From positions 1-64,000 of the forward strand of contig MU626294.1 of NCBI GenBank assembly GCA_025603075.1: a stretch of 64,000 nt of DNA, in the 5' to 3' direction. Positions within the stretch are counted from its first letter, which is position 1. The number at the start of each line of letters is the position of its first letter. The DNA is from Neoconidiobolus thromboides FSU 785 (lineage: Eukaryota > Entomophthoromycota > Entomophthoromycetes > Entomophthorales > Neoconidiobolaceae). The notes below the pieces were generated by a model. It saw only the letters and a list, made by a program, of their open reading frames with translations, searched no databases and was not told where the DNA came from. Shown piece after piece: positions 31,106 to 43,750 of this stretch. The position numbers and the translations under genes are program-made.

Positions 31106-32324
31106 ATCTTTTGCTACTGTTAAAGAAGGTTATTACTCTTCACCAGAAGTAATCGACTCCACTCAGGTTCAATATTTAAAATTAAAATCTGGTCAATTAT
31201 TCAAAGGTTTATCCTTTGGTGCTGAAAAAGAATGTAGTGGTGAAGCAGTCTTTACTACCTCTACTGTAGGTTATCCAGAATCGATGACAGACCCTTCTTT
31301 TCGTGGTCAAATATTAGTCTTCACTCAACCTTTAATTGGTAATTATGGAGCCCCTAACACCACCCGAGATGAATTTAATTTACTAAAATATTATGAATCA
31401 GAAAAGATACAAGTAGAAGGTATAATTGTGAATGATTATGCTACTCAATATTCCCATTGGAATGCCATTGAATCTTTGGGTGCTTGGTGTAAGCGTAATA
31501 ACGTACCTGCTATTTCTAATGTAGATACTAGAATGGTTGTTAAATTACTCAGGGATCAAGGGTCTACATTAGCTTCCATGCAATTTGATAAAGAGAAAGA
31601 AAGCGAATATAAAGATCCTAATTTAAGAAATTTAGTCGATGAAGTATCTACTAAAAAAGTATATACAGTTGGAAAAGGAAAAATTAACATTGCAGTTATT
31701 GATTGTGGTATTAAAAATAATATCTTAAGATCATTATTAGGTCAAAGTGAAGATATTAAATTAACTGTATTACCTTGGAATTATGATATTATAAATAACA
31801 AAATTGAAGGTAAAAGTATTCATGACTTTGATGGCTTATTTTTAAGTAATGGACCTGGAAACCCCAATTATTGTCAAGAGTTAATCTCAAATATGTCGTA
31901 TTTAGTTGAGAACTTTAATAAACCTATCTTTGGTATTTGTATGGGAAATCAAGTGTTAGGAAAGAGTATTGGATTAGATGTTTACAAAATGAAATTTGGA
32001 AATCGAGGACATAATCAACCAGCAATTAATTTGCTAACTAATCGTTGTTTTATTACTAGTCAAAATCATGGCTATGCTTTAAATGATACAGTTTTACCTA
32101 ATAATTGGTTAAAATATTTTACTAATGCTAATGATCATTCAAATGAAGGTATTAAACATCAATTCAAACCTATTTCTTCAGTTCAATTTCATCCAGAAGC
32201 TAAAGGGGGACCTATGGATACTCATTTCTTATTCAAAGATTATATTGAGTTAGTTAAACAATACAAACTTAAAGACTTACATTATTATGATGTTGAAAAT
32301 GAGAAAGTCACTGCCTATGCCTAA
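31053..32324 (+). CDS. CPA1: Carbamoyl-phosphate synthetase small subunit, arginine pathway
   Basis: The glutamine amidotransferase subunit (423 residues) that supplies ammonia from glutamine for carbamoyl phosphate in arginine synthesis. The large subunit is not in this window. The N terminus MLTKFVLAHLKSNRSLFRSF is basic, hydrophobic and free of acidic residues, consistent with a mitochondrial presequence. The N-terminal CPS domain (YLKLKSGQLFKG, GYPESMTDPSF, NVDTR) is followed by the class I amidotransferase domain. That domain has oxyanion motif LSNGPGNP, nucleophile Cys in GICMGNQ (about residue 296), and His and Glu in FHPEA (about 380 and 382). The ATG at 31053 has A at -3; the open frame extends further upstream but only with non-ATG codons. 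Translation should be controlled by the overlapping arginine attenuator uORF. Confidence 0.95.
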   Translation: MLTKFVLAHLKSNRSLFRSFATVKEGYYSSPEVIDSTQVQYLKLKSGQLFKGLSFGAEKECSGEAVFTTSTVGYPESMTDPSFRGQILVFTQPLIGNYGAPNTTRDEFNLLKYYESEKIQVEGIIVNDYATQYSHWNAIESLGAWCKRNNVPAISNVDTRMVVKLLRDQGSTLASMQFDKEKESEYKDPNLRNLVDEVSTKKVYTVGKGKINIAVIDCGIKNNILRSLLGQSEDIKLTVLPWNYDIINNKIEGKSIHDFDGLFLSNGPGNPNYCQELISNMSYLVENFNKPIFGICMGNQVLGKSIGLDVYKMKFGNRGHNQPAINLLTNRCFITSQNHGYALNDTVLPNNWLKYFTNANDHSNEGIKHQFKPISSVQFHPEAKGGPMDTHFLFKDYIELVKQYKLKDLHYYDVENEKVTAYA

Positions 32325-34184
32325 GTAGTTTATTATTCAAATATATTATTCAAATAAATTTTTACTTTTTTATTTATTATTAATATCTTTTGAAAACAAA
32401 TTAACAATTAAATATGAAAATTAATAATTGAAATTTCAAATGCTTAAGTAGTCTTTGTATATAGTTTTAAATTGATTATAATAATTACTTTATTCAATAA
32501 CTTTTTAATTTCCAATTTTTATATCAACTTGATAATTCTAATTTTCACTAAATAAAGTTCAATAAGTTTTAAAGAAAAGGTTATAATAATCAAAAATAAA
32601 GCATTAAGTAAATATTGAGATATAATATTGACGTTGATAATTAGCAGACTAATGTATTATAAATTATAACTTAAATCTAGAATGAAATAAATAGCTACTA
32701 TTATTGAATTTGTAGCTAATCTAATTCTAGTGACTGTGAAGTAAGTTAAATAAAAGAACATCAAATTCGTTATTTTTGAGTAACATAAAATATCTTATTT
32801 ATTCTAAGTAAATTATAGTATGTTATTTTAATTCCAGCTATTTATTATTCCAACACAAAAATACTTATAAAATTCCTTCAGTAAGCCCATTTTCCATTTA
32901 GGTCTTGAAATCTTTAAATTTATCCAACTATTTTTAAAAATGCTCATAAAATCTCAAACTACCTTATCTATTCATAAAAAAAACACAATTGAGCATACAA
33001 CCTCAAACTAGATTTAAAACTGCCATCAGATCACACTACGAAACTTTCCCATTTTATTTCTTTATTTTTTCCACTTCAAACTTCTAGTTATCATCATTTC
33101 CCACCCTTTACATCTAACTTAACTATAATACCAACTATATCACCAAATGAACTAAAAGCAGTAAAAATTGATCTAAAACAACAAAATTAAACAAAAAGCC
33201 GATTACCTATCCGAAAATTAATCCAGTTTTTAATAGAAATTGCTAATTTTTAATTTTTCAACACTGAATTAACTATAGTAAATGAAGATAAAAGAATAAA
33301 CAAGAGAGCTCAATAATTAGAACTTTAAACCAGAAGACACATTAAAGTGGAGTTAAATACTTAGTTTAATATTGGTATTTTAAGAAATGGGGATCTGCAA
33401 TTTATAACTTTAATCATTGTTACTTTAATTAAATTTACTAAGATTACCGTAGCTTAAGGATTTACCGCCCTTCTTTTATATAGCTATAGGAACTTTTTAA
33501 TCCATGCTTTACAAAATGCTAATCAAAAAATTTAATTTATTAATTTATCTGATCTTGAAGCAGATTATAGCTAAATGTTTTTTGTTATTTAATTTGTAGT
33601 TAAATTTTTTTAATGTAATCTAAATGATATGTAAAACCTACTAAGTTGATTTCATACTAAGAATGCTTGTCCCAAATTAAAAATAACGAATGCCACCTAA
33701 CTATAACCTGTTTATTGGCAGGTTGAAACTGAACCTATTGCCATTGTGGCTTTCAACAAAAAATGACTCTAGTTTTTTGATTGGAAAATTTTACTAAATA
33801 GGAGCTACAGTTCAAAAATACGGTATTGCAATTTAACCTCGGAAAAATGAATAAAAGAACAAGGAATCAAACTCCCTGACAAGGATTTACTATAAAAGGT
33901 AATTAAACTAGCATTTTGTAGTAAGCTCAATTCCAATACCACCAAAAAAAATTGATCAAGTTTTAAAAGGTGGAAAACACCATAATTTAAAGAGAATAAA
34001 AAACTAAGTAAACTTTATCCACTCTTCCACTTTATATCGTCCTAATGCTATACTACCTTAATCATTTCATTTTAGAGTAATAAAACATAAAGCCCTGGAA
34101 CTATTGTTTTTAAAAAAAAAGAATAAAAACAAGCTTAAAAGTAAAAACAAGTTTGAATAATAAATTGATTCTACACATACGATA
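32325..34184. other. AT-rich intergenic sequence
   Basis: About 1.9 kb without a supported gene or repeat. It should contain the CPA1 terminator and the aldehyde dehydrogenase promoter. CTATAAAAGG at 33890 is a possible distant TATA element. Confidence 0.5.
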
Positions 34185-36247
34185 ATGAAACGAGTTTTGA
34201 AAAAGAATTTAGAACAAGTAATAATTAAGTATAAATACTCAAACATAATCCCAATTCAAAGATTTATTTCTCAAAAAATAACAATTAAAAAATACCAAAT
34301 TAAAAACATGGGAGCTACACAAACTCAAAAATACCCTAATGGAGTGGTACGTCATGTCTTAGATATGAGTGAAGCTGAATTACCAACTTATATTGAAGAT
34401 ACTGATGGTCAAGTAGAAAAGGCAACTTTCCCTTTTATCCCTTTCCACATAAACTAACTTCTTCATTACTCTTTAGGTCCACACCAAATTACTTGCCAAC
34501 TGGCGCAATGGTAAAACTCGACCAATGAGTTATCGTAGACAACAGTTACTTGCATTATTATCCGTGGTTAAAGAAAGATATAGTATGATTATTGAAGCAT
34601 TAGTTCGAGATTTTAAATCGCGTAATGAAGCTGCTTTAGAAGTAGCTAGTGTGATTCAAGAAATTACCGATTATCTAGAAAATTTAGATGAATGGGCTGA
34701 ACCTGAAGTAGTTAAAACTCCAATTGGTAAGTTAAATATTAGGTGTAAATAAGATTAAATAATAATTCTTTCTTTTTCTTTTTCTGTTTCTTTTAGGAAA
34801 TGCTTTTGATACCGCTAAAATTTTATATGAACCCTATGGTTTATGGTTAAATATAGCACCATGGAATTTCCCGATTGTATTAACTTTAGCTCCGTTAATT
34901 GGTGCAATTGCAGCTGGCAATGCATGTGTTATTAAACCATCTGAATTAGCACCCAATTCAGCTGCTATTATTAAATTAATATTAGAAGAAGCTTTAGATA
35001 GTGATTGTTATGCTGTATTATCAGGTGCTAAAGAAATTACTACTACTATTTTGAAGTTCAAATGGGATTTTATTTTATATACTGGAAATAGGTAATGAAA
35101 ATAGATGGTATTATAATTTTATTTATTTGTTTATTAGTACTGTTGCACGTATTGTTATGGAAGCAGCCTCTAAGCATTTGACACCGGTGGCATTAGAATT
35201 AGGTGGTAAATCACCTGTATTTATTGATGAAAAAACAGCTGATTTACGTATTGCTGCACGTCGTATCGTATGGGGTAAATTGATGAATGCAGGTCAAATT
35301 TGTATTACAGTAGATTATTGTTTCATTCATCCAAGTATTAAAGAGAAATTTGTTAAGTTAATTCAAGAAGAAATCACCAATTTCTATGGTATTGAAACTA
35401 AAAATAATCCCGATTATCCAAAGATTGTATTATCAAGACATGTAGAAAGAATTGCTAAATTATTACCCAATCAAAACTCTCCTAAATCCCATGGTAAAAT
35501 TGTTTATGGGGGTAATTATGATGTCGAAGAAAGATACTTTGAACCTACTGTAGTTGTAGATTTAGATATTAACGAAGCTCCTTTAATGAATGAAGAAATT
35601 TTTGGTCCAATTTTACCTATTATTGAAATGCCTAATGTACAAAGTTGTATCGATTACTTAAAAACAAAGTAAGTATTTATAAATTATTATCATTATAGAA
35701 CAATTCTTATATTTAATTTTAGAGATAAACCATTAGCACTATATATCTTTTCAGATGATCAAAAATATATTGATAATATATTAAATAATATCTCTTCAGG
35801 TGGTGTTTCAATTAATGATATTTTAGCTCATTTCTTAGGTAATTAATTATTATACTCTATCACTACACATTTTAACTAGCTTATTTTATTTAATTAGTCC
35901 CTAGCTTACCTTTCGGTGGAATTGGAGAAAGTGGTATGGGCAGTTACCATGGTATCCATAGTTTTAAAGAGTTTTCACATAAAAGAGCTATGTACCAATC
36001 TACCAAATATCGTAGTTTAGAACCCTTGTTAACTTTACGTTATCCACCAGCTCAATTAGAACAAGCATTGCCATTAAATTTTACAAGTTATTTGTATTCT
36101 AATGAACCTACTAGCTCTTTCTTAGGTAAATTAGTTAATCATACTATGAGTGGTGTAAGATGGGTATTGGCTGCTGCTTTAGTTAATTTTACTGGTAGAG
36201 CCGATGGAAAGAAATTTTCTTTTGATAAGGAACCTAGAAACGAATAA
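34185..36247 (+). CDS. HFD1: Fatty aldehyde dehydrogenase (Hfd1-like)
   Basis: NAD(P)-dependent oxidation of long-chain aldehydes. Six exons fit by frame and family alignment: 34185-34412, 34477-34726, 34797-35091, 35138-35668, 35723-35838 and 35898-36247, giving 589 residues. Introns are 46-70 nt, and the first has an atypical GTAGAA donor. Class-3-type ALDH motifs are present in order: [42 protein letters not shown] (catalytic Cys) and [26 protein letters not shown] comes later. Near the C terminus [10 protein letters not shown] could be the membrane anchor seen in Hfd1-type enzymes. The first 41 residues are basic and may target mitochondria; a start at 34308 would give 548 residues, nearer the usual length. 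Confidence 0.92.
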
Positions 36248-36754
36248 TTGAATTGAAAGTATATTTTACCTTTTATTAAAATTGGAATAAATTGAAACTG
36301 TTTTATTTATATAAATAATTGCTACTATTTTATTATTTATGAGTTCATGTTATGTTGAATAAGTTCTTTACTTTATTTCTATTATTTAAAAAATTCATTT
36401 TATTAATATTTATAAATGTTGAATTCTATCGGTGGTTTCTTTATCAAAAGAAATCAAGTAGGATTATACTAATTATTTTATTTTAAACATCATAAAATCA
36501 AAATTGGTTACCATTAATTAATCTTTTATTTTCTTAATATCAGTTACTAAATAAATAGAATAACAAAATCTCAGCTGTGAAAAAATACGAACCTTTCAAC
36601 ACTATCAAAAAACAAGTATCTAAAAGAAACTAACAAAAAAAGCTATAATTTAACGTATAACTTACAATCAAAAAAATATGAATCTTTACTTTCAAAAAAA
36701 TATGACATCTCCATTTACTACTATGCTTCCCTTGCTCCCATCCATCATTTCTGT
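36248..36754. other. Intergenic between convergent genes
   Basis: AT-rich 3' flanks of the aldehyde dehydrogenase and WW-protein genes. No feature is seen. Confidence 0.55.
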
Positions 36755-37512
36755 TCAATCCTCCAACAGCCATTTTTTCTTAGCTGCCAACTTTTTTTCC
36801 TTCCTCCTTTCCTTCAATTTATCCACAATTTTCTTTGTCATTTTTGTTTTCTTCCCACTCAACATTTGACCTTGTAATTCAGCTCCTCTTTGTTGCATAA
36901 ACCCATTATAATCAAAGAAAGCGGAACATTGTCTTAAAGATTTATTTTCATATGAAAAATTTTCTGGTTGTAAACTTGGATCCGGTTGGAATTTCCCTGA
37001 TTTGGAATTAAAGTGAGCGGTAGCAACATATTGCGAAGAAGTAGATAAGGATGGGTGATTTGGGTTTTCTTGTGAAAGATAGTAGTTATATTCAATAGAG
37101 TTAATCGCTGATTGAGTAGCTATAAGTCAAAAAAATTAGTTTAATTATTATTCAAAAGATGGAAATTAATCAAATTTATTTTACATATATATAGCTTACC
37201 TAAATCTGTTTCTTCAGCAATAGCAGCTACTGCAGCTGTAGGATCTATTGTATTTCTATTCATTATTGGTAGTTCATAACTAGTTTCATTTGTTTCTGTA
37301 TTCCAATAATAATAGCATTGATAATTATTATCCCAACATGTTTTCCAAGGTAATAAACTATCGTCTTCTAATAAAGTATAAGCAGAAGAATCCATGGTGG
37401 AAGTTGAATTTTCATTGACAGTATCTTTAACTTCTATTTCCTCATCATTAGTTGGCTTTGGCGAATTGAGTTCTTTTGTTTCTGGTTCAGCTATTTTTTG
37501 TGGTGAGCTCAT
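36755..37512 (-). CDS. FNBP4-like WW-domain protein
   Basis: Two exons on the minus strand, 37512-37200 and 37119-36755, joined across an 80-nt GTAAGC...TAG intron, give 225 residues. After an acidic, Ser/Thr-rich start comes a WW domain at about residues 53-83 (LPWKTCWDNNYQCYYYWNTETNETSYELP). It matches the formin-binding-protein-4 type, with its WD...CYYYWNTxTNE signature. The second conserved tryptophan is replaced by tyrosine (TSYELP). The C terminus is a Lys/Arg-rich helix (KKIVDKLKERRKEKKLAAKK). WW domains bind proline-rich ligands; FNBP4 proteins are nuclear and associated with splicing or formins. It is divergent from the YEATS gene with a 352-bp spacer. Confidence 0.72.
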
Positions 37513-37864
37513 TCTTCTATTTTGTGAGTTGAAGTGTTGAAATGAGTTAAAAAAGTTGAAATTTATTTTTAAACTAGGCTTAGTTTTTGAACTTTTCTTA
37601 GTTTTAAGTAACCAATTAAAATGGATTTGATTTCAACTTACTTTATTTGTTATATAAGGAAGTAAATAGAATTTTGAGAATTTTTTTTGAGTTTATTGAA
37701 AAAAAATTTTAAGTGAAAAGGGTGCAGAGAAAGAAAGGAATTAAATAAGAAATTGCTAAAGATTTATATAAAGTCCTAAAAAAAAGAACAAGTTTTATAA
37801 AAGTATTATAAACCAAAGAAATTTGTGAATAGTCAAAATATAAATATTTTAATAGATAAGAAAA
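37513..37864. promoter_or_regulatory. Probable bidirectional promoter region
   Basis: A 352-bp interval between the ATGs of the divergent WW-protein and YEATS genes. It is AT-rich with no TATATAA box. Confidence 0.45.
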
Positions 37865-40800
37865 ATGGATCAAATGAACAATAATGACAACAACATAAAC
37901 GAAATAAATCCATTGCCTATAGAACAATCAACAAACAATATAGAATCAGTTGAACTCAATCAAAGTTTGCCCACTACTTCAAGTAGAAAGAAAAAAAAAC
38001 GGTATAACTTAAATCCGGAATTAATAAAACAAAAAGAAAAGCAAGTCTATTCTATATTAGAACATCAATTAGATTTAGAATTATATATGAAAAAAAAGGA
38101 GTTAGCAGTTATTGAAAATGAGCTAGATTTAGCTAAACAAGTGGAAAATTTATTGGGAAATTGGCTAAAAGGTAAGGATTAAGGAATATTTTATTTGAAT
38201 TATTTTTATACCAACTAGTCATCTATATTATAAAATAGTAACTAATTGACTTTTAATTAATGTTTCTTTATTTGTATAGCTGAAGCTTCTTTAGGTGATA
38301 AGAAAGATATCACTGATTTAAAAGAATTAAATACACAATTACAAAATAGTAATAAGAGACAAAAAGGGTTTATAGAATCGAATTCATTTAAAAATAAAAT
38401 GAAAACGAATTTTTTATATGTTAAAAAAGAAGATGGTACTTTTGTTAAGTAAGTTAATAGGGTTTCAATTTAAATTGTTTTGTTTTATATGTAAAATCAA
38501 ATCATCTAATGAACAATCTTATTAATCTTTTTTAATTTTGTTCAATAGATTAATCTGTACGGAATGTGGTCGTTCTAATTTTGGTAGTAATCAAGGGTTT
38601 ATTAATCATTGTAGAATCTCACATAATATTGATTTTCCAACACACCAAGAAGCAGCTATTGCATGTGGTATTGAAGTACCAGAAAGTGAAGTACCATTAG
38701 ATCATAAATGTCGAAGGACACATATTAAACCAGTGGTTAATCCATTAAAATCAAAAATTGCCTTTGGCTGCGGTAGTACATTATATAAACAATTTCAACG
38801 ATTAAATAAAGAATTATTGGATGATAAGGTAAGGAACTTTATTATTATTATTATTATAGAATAGTATATTAATAATTAACTTATTTTTATTTAATAATAT
38901 ATTAATTATTTTATTTTTTATAGCCTAAAATTAAAGTTTATGAGGAAGATGTGAATTTAGAGGATAATTTAAGTGATCATTCTAATACTAATTCGTTAGC
39001 TTCATCGTTGAAAGAGAGATTAACGAACAAAAATGAAGATGTTCAATTGAAACCAAGTGGTAAAAAGCTGGCTAGACAACCATTGAACTTTAATTCAAAG
39101 GTAGAGAAAGAAGAGGGAAAAGAGAAAGAAGAGGGAAATTATAAAAAAGAAGAAGGGAATTATGAAAAAGAAAAGGAAAGTTGCAAAAAAGAAGAAAAGG
39201 AACTCGAGGTGAGTGAAATTAGTAAGAAAAATCAAGAAGAAGATCAATACTATTTAAAGGAAAAAAAAATAGAAAAAATAGAAAAAGAAGTTAAAATAGA
39301 AAAGATAATAAAAGAAGATGAAATCCAAAATTTGGAAAAAAAAGTAGAAACAATAAAACAAGTTAGTAGCATTAAAAAAGAAGAACTTAAAAATAATAGA
39401 GTGGAGTTGTTAAGTAAGTTCAATTAATTTTTTATTAAGTAACAAAACATAGTAATATTTTGATTAATCAATAGAAATTCAATCTACTCCATGGACAGAT
39501 ACTAGTCTACAAAATCGATTAATAGATCAACAAAATTTGGAAAAAGAAAGAGGTATTTATGATAACATATTAATAGTATAACAATAATATTTTTTTAGTA
39601 ACAAATAATTGTAAAGATGGACAAGATACATCATTATCAGCTCAATTAGGGTTGGATTATACATCTAGATTTTATATCAAAAAAAGAATTATTGTAGGAA
39701 ATGTATCTAAATATTTACCACCAGGTAAAATAGATTAACTTTAATATAATTAAATATAATAATAAGATATTAAATGTATTAATTTATAAAATAGAAAATA
39801 GAAAAGAAGAAAGTAGTTATTTTAAATGGATGATTTATATCTCTGGTCCATCTTATGTAATTTTTGTTTAATAATAATAATAGTAATAATAATAATAATA
39901 ACAATAATAATATTTTAATTTAGGATCCTGATTTATCTGGATTTATATCTAAAGTACGATTTTATTTACATCCAAGCTATAAACCCAATGATGTAATTGA
40001 AGTACTAAATCCGCCATTTCATTTAACTAATTATGGCTGGGGGGAATTTCCTATTAGAATTCAATTACATTTTCATGATACTAAAAATAAACCTATGGAT
40101 TTTATTCATCAATTAAAAGTAAGCCTAATTATTTAATAAAAATCTTAAAATTTATTTATTTATTAATAATAATTAATAATTAATTTTTATTTTAGTTAGA
40201 CCATCAATTAACTGGAATTCAACAATTAGGTGATGAAAGAATGTTAGATATTGAATTGGATAGAAATACTAAGTTCTTATCTAAATTGGAAATTGGAAAA
40301 AACAAAACTCATTCGATTAATCAACAAAATGAAATACAATGGATTCCAGCTGGTAAGCTTATATATATTAATATTTAAATATAATATTTAAATGTATTTT
40401 ATATATTAATTATTTTTATAATTTATTAGATTTTGGCATAAATAAAACAATTCATCAAATGCTATTACATTTATTAAAAGACCATCCAATTATATGTAAA
40501 AAACAAGATATGGAATTACCATATACAATAGCCCCTAATTCCAATGTTTATTATCATGAGTGGACAGAAGGTAGAAGAAAAAGTAGTGAATATTTAAGAA
40601 GTTATTATTTATATGAAAATTTAAAAAAAGAAAACATAATATTAGAAAATGAAGAAAACAATATATTAATCCAACAATTAACAATTAAACAATTAATTAA
40701 TTGGTGTAAAATATATGATCTTAAATTAGAAAATAAAGGAAGTATAAGTTTAATACCAATTAAAGATCGATTAGCTAATCAAGGATATTGTAAATGTTGT

Positions 40801-41606
40801 GGTATTTATGGGAAAGTCAATTTAAATTATTTTTGTTTATTATGTTTAAAAGTAAATGAATTACAAGTGAATTCGTTATCAAATTGTGATTGTTTATTAA
40901 ATCAATTACCTAAGGGTTGGGATCAGTTATTTCAAGTAAAAAATAATGAAGTTGAAAACGAAGATGAAGATGAGGAAGATTTAATTATCATTGATGATGA
41001 ACCGTCGGAAATGGAAGTTAATTTGGGAAATCAAAGAGTTATTCAATTATGGAAAGAGAAAAATAGAGAAGAGAAATTACAAGTACCTTCATTTGTTAGT
41101 GATAATGAAATGAAATTTATAATTGAACAAGTTAAATTATTAAAATTATCTACATTTAATAAATTTAATTTAAATCCGAAAATTGTACCCTCAATGTTAG
41201 CTATAGTAAGTTTATTATTTTATTATTTTATTATTTTATGATGACATTTTTTATTAATATTATTTTATTTTTATTTTTATTTTTATTTTAGGCCACTCGT
41301 TTATTTTTAATTAAATTATTAAACCATACTCTTAATGTATATGATCAACAAACAGATACTAAAAATAATTCAGCTATTGATCTAAATCAAGCAATGAGAT
41401 TAAATTTAAATAATAATAATAATAATTTAAATAATAATTTAAATAATAATTTAAATAATAATAACTCAATTAAAAATCAACCCCGTCTATTGACCCCAAT
41501 TCATATATGGAAAGCATTAATGAGTTTAAATAACAATAATTCGAATAATTCAAATAATAATAATTTTGATTTTTTATTAAATTGTTTTATGGGACATGAA
41601 AAATAA
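37865..41606 (+). CDS. YEATS-domain chromatin protein with zinc fingers
   Basis: Eleven exons fit by frame: 37865-38171, 38280-38448, 38549-38828, 38924-39413, 39475-39552, 39599-39724, 39795-39856, 39924-40118, 40196-40352, 40430-41205 and 41292-41606, giving 984 residues. The N-terminal part contains a zinc-finger-like unit ([19 protein letters not shown], then HN). A long Lys/Glu-rich coiled region follows. The YEATS domain (about residues 455-600) has [25 protein letters not shown] and NYGWGEFPI, where GWGEF is the family hallmark. YEATS domains read acetylated or crotonylated lysines on histones. Downstream are a CKCC...CLLC zinc-ribbon-like motif, an acidic stretch and an Asn-rich tail. 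The finger plus YEATS order suggests a YEATS2-type subunit of an acetyltransferase complex rather than Yaf9 or Taf14, which are much smaller. Confidence 0.85.
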
Positions 41607-41708
41607 ATTAAGGAAATCAACAATTCATGGTATTATTATTATCAATATCTTCGTCATTCTATCTCTCATCTTTGTTATTATTATTATTATCATAACAATA
41701 ATTTAACT

Positions 41709-43750
41709 TTATTGATCAATTTCAAATAAAGGTAACAAATCCTTTAATCTTTGTTTTGTATCTGGATTGGATTTTAAATGTTGTTGTACTCTTAATGTTA
41801 ATGCTTGTTTTAAAGTATTGGACTGTTTTAATACTTTTTCTAAAGGTTCTCGGGGTAATTGTAACAATATTGGATGGGAGCTGTTACCTATTATCTAGAA
41901 ATAAAAAACAATGTAAGCCAGAGTAAAGTAGAGCAAATTAATTTTAATATTATTATTCTATTATTTATAACTTACATTACAAACCATAATAAACCCTTCA
42001 AATAATGTAGGCATTAAATATATCTTTTTTTGTACTAATTTCATTAATAAACTTGGTGTCCAATTTAATATTTGTTTATTCTCAGGATATAATTTTAGTA
42101 ATTCTAATACCTAAATAAATTTAATTATTAACACTCTTATTTAATAATATAATAAATAAAAATAAAAATAAATTCAACTTACTGTCCTCATAAAAAATAA
42201 AGGTAATTTTTTAAAATCTAATAATTTAATAATACTATCCATTATTAAATTAGGTGTATAATTAACGTTATCTTTCAAACAAATTTTTAAAGCTAAAAGA
42301 AGAAAATAAATAAAATTATTCGCAATCACTTCTTATAAATTATAATATAATATTAATAGTTACCTTTGATAACTCCCATTTTATTAATCTCCAACTTAGG
42401 ATCATGTAATAAGCAAATAACTTGTTCTACGGACATTAATTGATCTTTTATAATAATGGAAAATATATTGAAGGTATCTTTTAATTCACCTTGACTTAAA
42501 TAATAAATTAATTGACTAATTATACTTTCAAGTTGTTCCTAGATTAAATCATTAATTCTTTTATTATTATTAAATCCTAATGTCTATTTTACTTTTTCAT
42601 AATATTTCAATATTGGTAATATTAATTTTAATGTACTTGCATTTGACTCAAAGGTTTTAATTAATTCATTCAATAATGGCAATAAATCTATTAAAAAAAA
42701 CAATAACATTAATAAATATTTCCAATCAAAATCTTAAAATTAATTTACCTTCTTTTTCTTTTTCTTTAATAAAGCCCAATAATCCTTTTAAACTCAAATC
42801 CTGTGCTCCATTTGGTGGTTGACAAACCAAATGTATAAAAACCAGATGTTGTTTATTAAACATGGCCGCTTTTTCTTCCATCAATTTTAATAATAATTCT
42901 TGAACTTTACTATCTAATTGAGGAAATAGATTAAATATATCCATTAGTAAATCATTATCCTTAGCACATAAATTTAAATACAATTCAATTCTATGAATTA
43001 TATTCTGTTCTAATTCATTATCTTGCTCTTGTATCGAAGTATTGATTAAAAAACTTAAATTTTCTTTTGTAAATGTTTGTAAATAAGAAGTAATAACGTG
43101 ATGGGAGTGGTAAATATCAGTGAGTGTAGAGATACTTAATAAACGTAATTCTTGATCTAATGATAAACTAAATTTAATCAATAATTTTAGACTTTGAATT
43201 CTTAATTTCACTCGATGCAATGCTATTGATTTAATAATCTTTAAGCCTGCATTATATCTATAATAGAAAGATTAAAATCTTATTTTTTTATTTTAAAAAA
43301 AGTGTTAACTTACTTCAAACTTTCTGTACAAATCAATTCCAATTTCTCCAAAAATTCTTCCAAGATTACAGGTACTCCATTCAATACCTCTAACAGCGCC
43401 ACATCATCTTCCTGAATCAATTGTAAGTATTCTTCAATCAACTTCCTCATCCCAACTCGATAATTTTCTGTAACACCTAGTTCCCCTAACTCTCCTTCTT
43501 TCGCATTAGTAAATTCATGCCAACTCCATTCAATAATCAATTGTGAATAACTATTTAAATCTTTTAAAGCAAATTGAAATAATAATGAACGTAAGCTAGT
43601 TTCCTGAAATCCAGAACTCGAATCAAGTATAGTAATTTTACTTATTAATTCGGACCATGTGAGACTTTGTCGTGGTCGTTTGGTGAGTCGGGTTTCACTA
43701 CTTAAAATCCTTGAACATGCTTCAATAAGTTGTGCTTTTTGAGCTTCCAT
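41709..43750 (-). CDS. Symplekin/Pta1-like protein, C-terminal half only
   Basis: Seven exons on the minus strand: 43750-43314, 43257-42749, 42687-42593, 42538-42364, 42292-42183, 42110-41976 and 41894-41709, giving 548 residues. The helical-repeat sequence fits the C-terminal part of symplekin, the scaffold of the pre-mRNA 3'-end cleavage and polyadenylation machinery. Matching stretches include SIALHRVKLRIQSLKLL, FFMRTVLELLKLYP, LMPTLFEGFIMVC and HPILLQLPREPLEKVL near the end. Symplekins usually exceed 1000 residues; the N-terminal HEAT-like half was not found. The frame is open upstream of the ATG to a TTTTCAG acceptor-like site at about 43773, so an unrecognised upstream exon is possible. 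The stop is 102 bp from that of the convergent YEATS gene. Confidence 0.7.
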
